Source: Mugil cephalus (lineage: Eukaryota > Chordata > Actinopteri > Mugiliformes > Mugilidae). Taken from it: a stretch of DNA of 64,000 bases. Location: assembly GCF_022458985.1 (NCBI RefSeq), contig NC_061783.1, forward strand, positions 11,770,913 through 11,834,912. Reading direction: 5' to 3'. Below the pieces are notes generated by a model. That model worked only from the letters and a program-made list of their open reading frames with translations, had not been told where the DNA came from and made no database searches. This document shows positions 59,453-64,000 of this stretch, piece after piece. The position numbers and the translations under genes were made by a program. Position 1 is the first letter of the stretch, and every line of letters begins with the position of its first letter.

Positions 59453-62400
59453 GTAAGTGCATCATCATTGTTATTATTATTATTATTATTTTAAGATTGC
59501 GACTTTATTGTAATTCTGCACACGCTTTTTTCTTAGTTTCTAATGAAAAATAAACTTTTTAAAAAGTTCCATGAAGTTCCAAAGAAGACACATACTTTGG
59601 GAGAGCCTTAAATCTCCAATCCAGCGTTTTGATGATTACATGCCAGCAGCTCTTTGATGAATTTTCCAATTAACCAAGCAGAGTTGCTTATGCAGCAATT
59701 AGCCCGGTCATGTCCCATACATCATCTCAACATGTGGCCCACTGTTCAATTTCCCCTCGTCCCCGTCTCATTAAATTATCAGAGGGAATTTGGATATTAA
59801 GTGAATTTTGTCCGGATCCACATTTTTGGATTTAAGGTCATTTTTGTAAACATTGTGACTCTCTCTGTTTGGAAAGTTGACTGATGAGTCTGATGTGTTT
59901 AAATCACTCCACTACTCTAATACCTAAGTGAAAAACAACCAAAGTATCCTCCTCAACCAGATTATCTTTTGCCGCGCTGTTATCCTGACAGGTGAAGTAG
60001 GTGAACTCGCTTTGAACCTAATACAGAAGAGTTTATTAAGCCAGCAAAGCACTGGATCTCAAACTAAACAGCTCCCTCCGCGCGGAGAGTATTCAGTCAG
60101 GGCTTTAAAGTACCCTTGTGCCATATGCTTGAGAATGTATATAACATGTAAACACTGGAAAAGTATGAGCTCACTGGCAGTGGTCCCCTCTGACGCACCG
60201 ACAGTTAAAGCATGTGAAACACAGGTCGCTCATTCGATCAGGACGTGAAACCGAGCCGTCGCCGCGTGCGCGCACCAGATTTAAATGGAACCTCTTCAAC
60301 AACTGGACCGAAATCGCGGTCTGAGTTGCAGATGAACGCTGAACTGTTTAAAAGTCCAAGTTCACTCAGAGCGCATTTACTCTTTCTCAAGTGTGTCTGT
60401 ATATTTCCCCTCTCTTTCTAAGTGAAGCCCGGGACAGTGGTGCACCAGCAGCTGTGTTCCAGCTGCATCTGCGCTTGGCACATGGTGGACAGAGCATTAA
60501 GTGTGGGAGCTCCTTGGACCGGGGTGTGTTTTCCGTGTCGTTGTTTAGACAAGTACAGCTGTCCGCCTGCCAATGCCATCATGTGTTTATAGCGGAGGGA
60601 AATCCCACTGCAGGACCACGACGTTCATACATGTTCCAGTCGTATGCAGTGGCCACGGCGGTGAGAACGGGCCGGGGGGACGCCAGTCTCAGTTTGTTCT
60701 TAACCGCTCTCACTTCCATTTAGTACCTTCCTTGCTTTTCCATTCTCGTGGGACTAACCTGTCTTTGCAGCGCGCTCGGGACGCGTTGCGTACCTCTCCC
60801 AGCCGCCGCGTTTCACATTAAGGGCGATGGCCTTTACGGTGACATTCTCCCTGACATTACTGGGTGTTAGAGTGGAAAGCTGCGCTGCCATTGTTGTTAT
60901 TTCTCTGTTAGGGAGGCAGGACAGGCACTTAGAGGTCCTCAGATCATGTTTCAGATGCCATGGCCTTGTGTACAGAGCCGAACTGATTTTGAAAGTGAGC
61001 CGCTCCTGTCACGGCCTGTTTAGTGTTGCCGTCTTCAGGAACTGCAAAATATAGCGGAGACTGAAAACTTGAGGGGGGCTTTTCCGACAACAGTGGGCGC
61101 ACATATGTGCTCCAGAGTGCATCGCTCCCATGACGCTGCATCACTCTGAGCTGTGCGTTTGTTTTGATTAATTAGATGAGTGCTGCTCACCAGGTTGAGA
61201 GCGGAGCCATGTGTGAGGGAAATTAAGTCTGCGTTGATCTATTATAATTAAACTGAGCCTTACACGTCTGTGTAGGACGCCGTGCTAACTTCCCTTGATC
61301 CTTTAATTAGTCCTGCATTGTAACGGGGGACCTTGGAACAGATGCGTTGCTTCTGGAGAACCTCTTTTTTTTTTGATGGTGTACGTTGGAGTGCATATGG
61401 AAAAGGGGTGAAGAAGATCTCGTCCATATGGTCTCTCCATTCAAGTCTCACCACACTCCTCGGCGCTGTTTGCTTCTGCACAGCTGCACATGCAGCGCTT
61501 CCGTACAGAGACTAATTTTTCCAGAGATAAAGGTCTCAGATACCTTCAACACTTTCTCTTCTAGACACTACATGGTACATTCTTGTAAATGTCTGTTTCT
61601 TCGCTCCCTCCTGAGCGGTAGCAGGGCAGAAACTTGTCAAGGGGAACAATAGAGTTGTTCCCGGAAAGTTCCTTGAAAAACAAGCGGCTGTGACGAATCC
61701 TCCACAAACCAGATCGGTTGCTGAGGCGACGCCGCTGGTTTAAGCATTCGCAGAAACTCCTGAACAAAAGGTGTGCGGACTGTTTTCGAACGTTACGTGG
61801 GGCATGTCCCGTAACGCGCCTTTCACTCACCCCGCAGTAAACGCTCAAGACCTCTTTGCCGCTGAATCCAATCTTTGTTTCACCTGCAGTAAAGCTACGG
61901 CGTCAGCAGGAGGGTTGGTCAGCTTATCTGAGCGGGTTGAGTCTGGTAAAGCTTGCGTAAACATCAGCAGCCATACGAGGAGGTTTGGGATGTCGGATCT
62001 GTGTGGTTTAGACAAGTACCCCTCTGTGTTGTACTTGAATTAAGTTTGTGTGTGTTTTGATAATCTCAGTTTTTTCTAACGACAGTTTCAATTTTTTTTG
62101 ACGAGCAATTAAAAAAATATATAGTGCTCAATGGCATAAAATGAAGAAAAGAACACAACGTTCTTCACCATTTCTGCTTAATATTGGACATAAATCAATA
62201 ATTTAATTAATTTAATCTAGTGATCTCTGGGTTTCTGTCATTCGGGGGTTTGGCCCCAAAGAGTTTTTCTTGAGGCCTGAATAATTCTCTACTTTGAGTG
62301 GTTTTCTCACCAACTGGCGAAGATGGTAAAGTTTTTTTATTTTTTTTTCCGTATCTTCCGTGAGCAAAGCATTGTGTTTAAAATTTTACCTTGAATGACT

Positions 62401-64000
62401 GGAGGCAGGAAGACAGTGAAGCTTCACAGGACAGGAGAACAGGGCATATTTGAGTTGTATCGTTTTAGAGGTCTGTTAGTTCTTCAATTGATGGAGGGTT
62501 TGTGCCAAACGCTGTTGTAGCTCACACAGTCAGTCAGCGTGAGGATGTACGTCAACGTTTTTACCGGTAAGCTGTGCCAGCTTGTGCTGAGCCAGAAGAA
62601 ACAGGCCTGTGTTTGATGTCGAAGCGATGTGAACGTGATATGAGCGGGGCATATGTTAAAGTTCTTTGCATAGCAACCTCGGCCCACTAAACCTATAGTA
62701 GGTGGCTCATAACAGTATGGAAGTAGGTCAGCTTATAATTTTAGCGTGACAGAATTCAGTCATTGTCAGAAGTCATCAAAAGCCTTACTTTCTGTTTGAT
62801 GATTTTCAATCATGTCGTCATATCCCGGAAATGTTCAAGAGGTCTGTTTTAAGTTCAAAAAACACCAGTAGCAGACTAACGTTTGGCCTCTAGAAGCCCT
62901 CTAGGCCAATCTAGCCAACAAGTCTAATGTAGCGAATGCAAAGGTATAATGAAAATATAAGTTGTTAGGATTTTATAAGAAGCCACACTGAAAAGACAAA
63001 CAATTAGCAGATAATGTTTATTTACAATATGTTTTTCACAGTTTTGTGATTGAGAAGATCTGATGGTTTTCCGTCAAGCCGGTTGTAAACTTGCCCCCTA
63101 AGCTTGGCAGAAGACCAACAACATTCAGAAGGATCAGTTTCAGTGTTTTCCCTCACCTCTGACCCCTCCACCGTTTCCACCATAAGCAGTTCCACATATA
63201 GACCATCACATGAGGCCATCTGTCTTGCCGATATTAATTCATCCCAGCTGGAGGTCTTTTAAGGCCACGGAGCTCCAAAACAACCTCAGGCGATCGGTCG
63301 AAAACCAAGTCAGCCGGTAAGTCACCGAATGCCGGCTGCAGCTACCAGTGGCTGCTCGAGCTCGAGCTCGGTCTCTGACTCGGTGCAGGTTTTTGCTGGA
63401 CTTGAGCCTGAACATACAGTAAGAGTGCACAGGGTTGGACAGGAAAAGGAATCAAGACTGAGCATTGGCCGGCCAGAGTGATTGATCGGTTCAAAGGAGG
63501 GTGAAAATATACCGGTCATGTATTATTGATGTCCCATAGAGGAGGAGCAGAGACGTGGAGCACTATTATATCATGGAGGTTTTTAGAGTTGAGCTCGTGG
63601 CAGTGTCATCAGTGTGAGTGGAATAGAAAGGATCATCGGTACTAGTAGTGGTTGTATGAGGAAACCTAACTGCTCTGACGGGCCGGGAGTTTAGCTGATT
63701 TCCTCTCTTAATGTTAGTCACTGATATTAAAGCGGAACTCACAAATTTCACACTTCATCTTACTAACCATGACGAAATCTAGTTTTGAGAGGACTGAAAA
63801 TTAACGCTGGGTTAATCAGGGTCACCACAGTTACCTCAGCAGTCTGTGATATTGTAGTGATATTGGTTGGGGTTAAAATTTAAATAAAGGTTACAAGAAC
63901 GTGTTATAGCCAAAACTATAACCACGCGACTAAGTGGGAAACATACAGTTAAAATAAGATTTCTACTGATCCATCGTTCCACCCCGACCTCCTCCCTCTC
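59453..64000. other. kcnq4 intron 1; nothing coding seen
   Basis: No KCNQ exon 2 (S1-S2) signature is visible to the end of the window. Contains a short ATT repeat at about 59471-59490 and a palindromic CGAGCTCGAGCTCG at 63357-63370. Confidence 0.6.

Noticed and set aside
1-64000. tRNA genes, CRISPR arrays, phage or bacterial defence systems
   Set aside because: No tRNA-like A and B boxes with a cloverleaf, no regularly spaced direct repeats and no prokaryotic gene organisation were seen; the window is vertebrate nuclear DNA.

Overview
This is a vertebrate nuclear window, almost certainly from a ray-finned (teleost) fish. Genes are interrupted by GT-AG introns. Protein matches are to animal families (RPRD1, NF-YC, KCNQ4), and the NFYC gene carries the miR-30e/miR-30c pair in an intron, as in other vertebrates. 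The repeats (Penelope-like GIY-YIG element, L2-type LINEs, Harbinger-like and piggyBac-like remnants, long CA, ATCT and C tracts) are typical of fish. All five gene models lie on the + strand. I built each from splice sites and checked that the exon phases close; most long single-frame ORFs elsewhere are not genes.

Layout. 1-1.6 kb: last two coding exons of gene A, whose start is left of the window. 1.9-9.4 kb: repeat-rich intergenic DNA with a 72-bp-arm hairpin, a LINE tail, an LTR-like stretch, a Penelope-like remnant and microsatellites. 9.5-13.4 kb: gene B, an uncharacterised protein of about 723 aa with two matrin/U1-type zinc fingers. 14.7-20.5 kb: an RPRD1A-like RNA polymerase II CTD-interacting protein. 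22.2-32.3 kb: gene C, about 762 aa, with a matrin/U1-type finger at the N-terminus and another in mid-protein; its introns hold a Harbinger-like remnant and an antisense L2. 32.9-53.2 kb: nfyc, with a roughly 10.8-kb first intron, ten coding exons and the miR-30 pair. 59.15-59.45 kb: coding exon 1 of kcnq4; the rest lies to the right.

The most interesting point is genes A, B and C. B (twice) and C (once) share a four-exon cassette with the same intron phases (1-1, 1-0, 0-0, 0-1) encoding a P-[IL]-IGL motif, one C2H2 finger of the C-x2-C-x11-H-x5-H type, a helical stretch and a short linker. Gene A ends with what looks like the last exon of the same cassette. So this appears to be a tandem family that grew by duplication of a symmetric phase-1 cassette, with an RPRD1 gene embedded in it. 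Gene C also has a KRKSRF motif resembling the U2AF-ligand motif of splicing factors, which hints at RNA processing but is inference. The second point is an array of six CCAAT boxes (NF-Y sites) just inside the first intron of nfyc, suggesting autoregulation.
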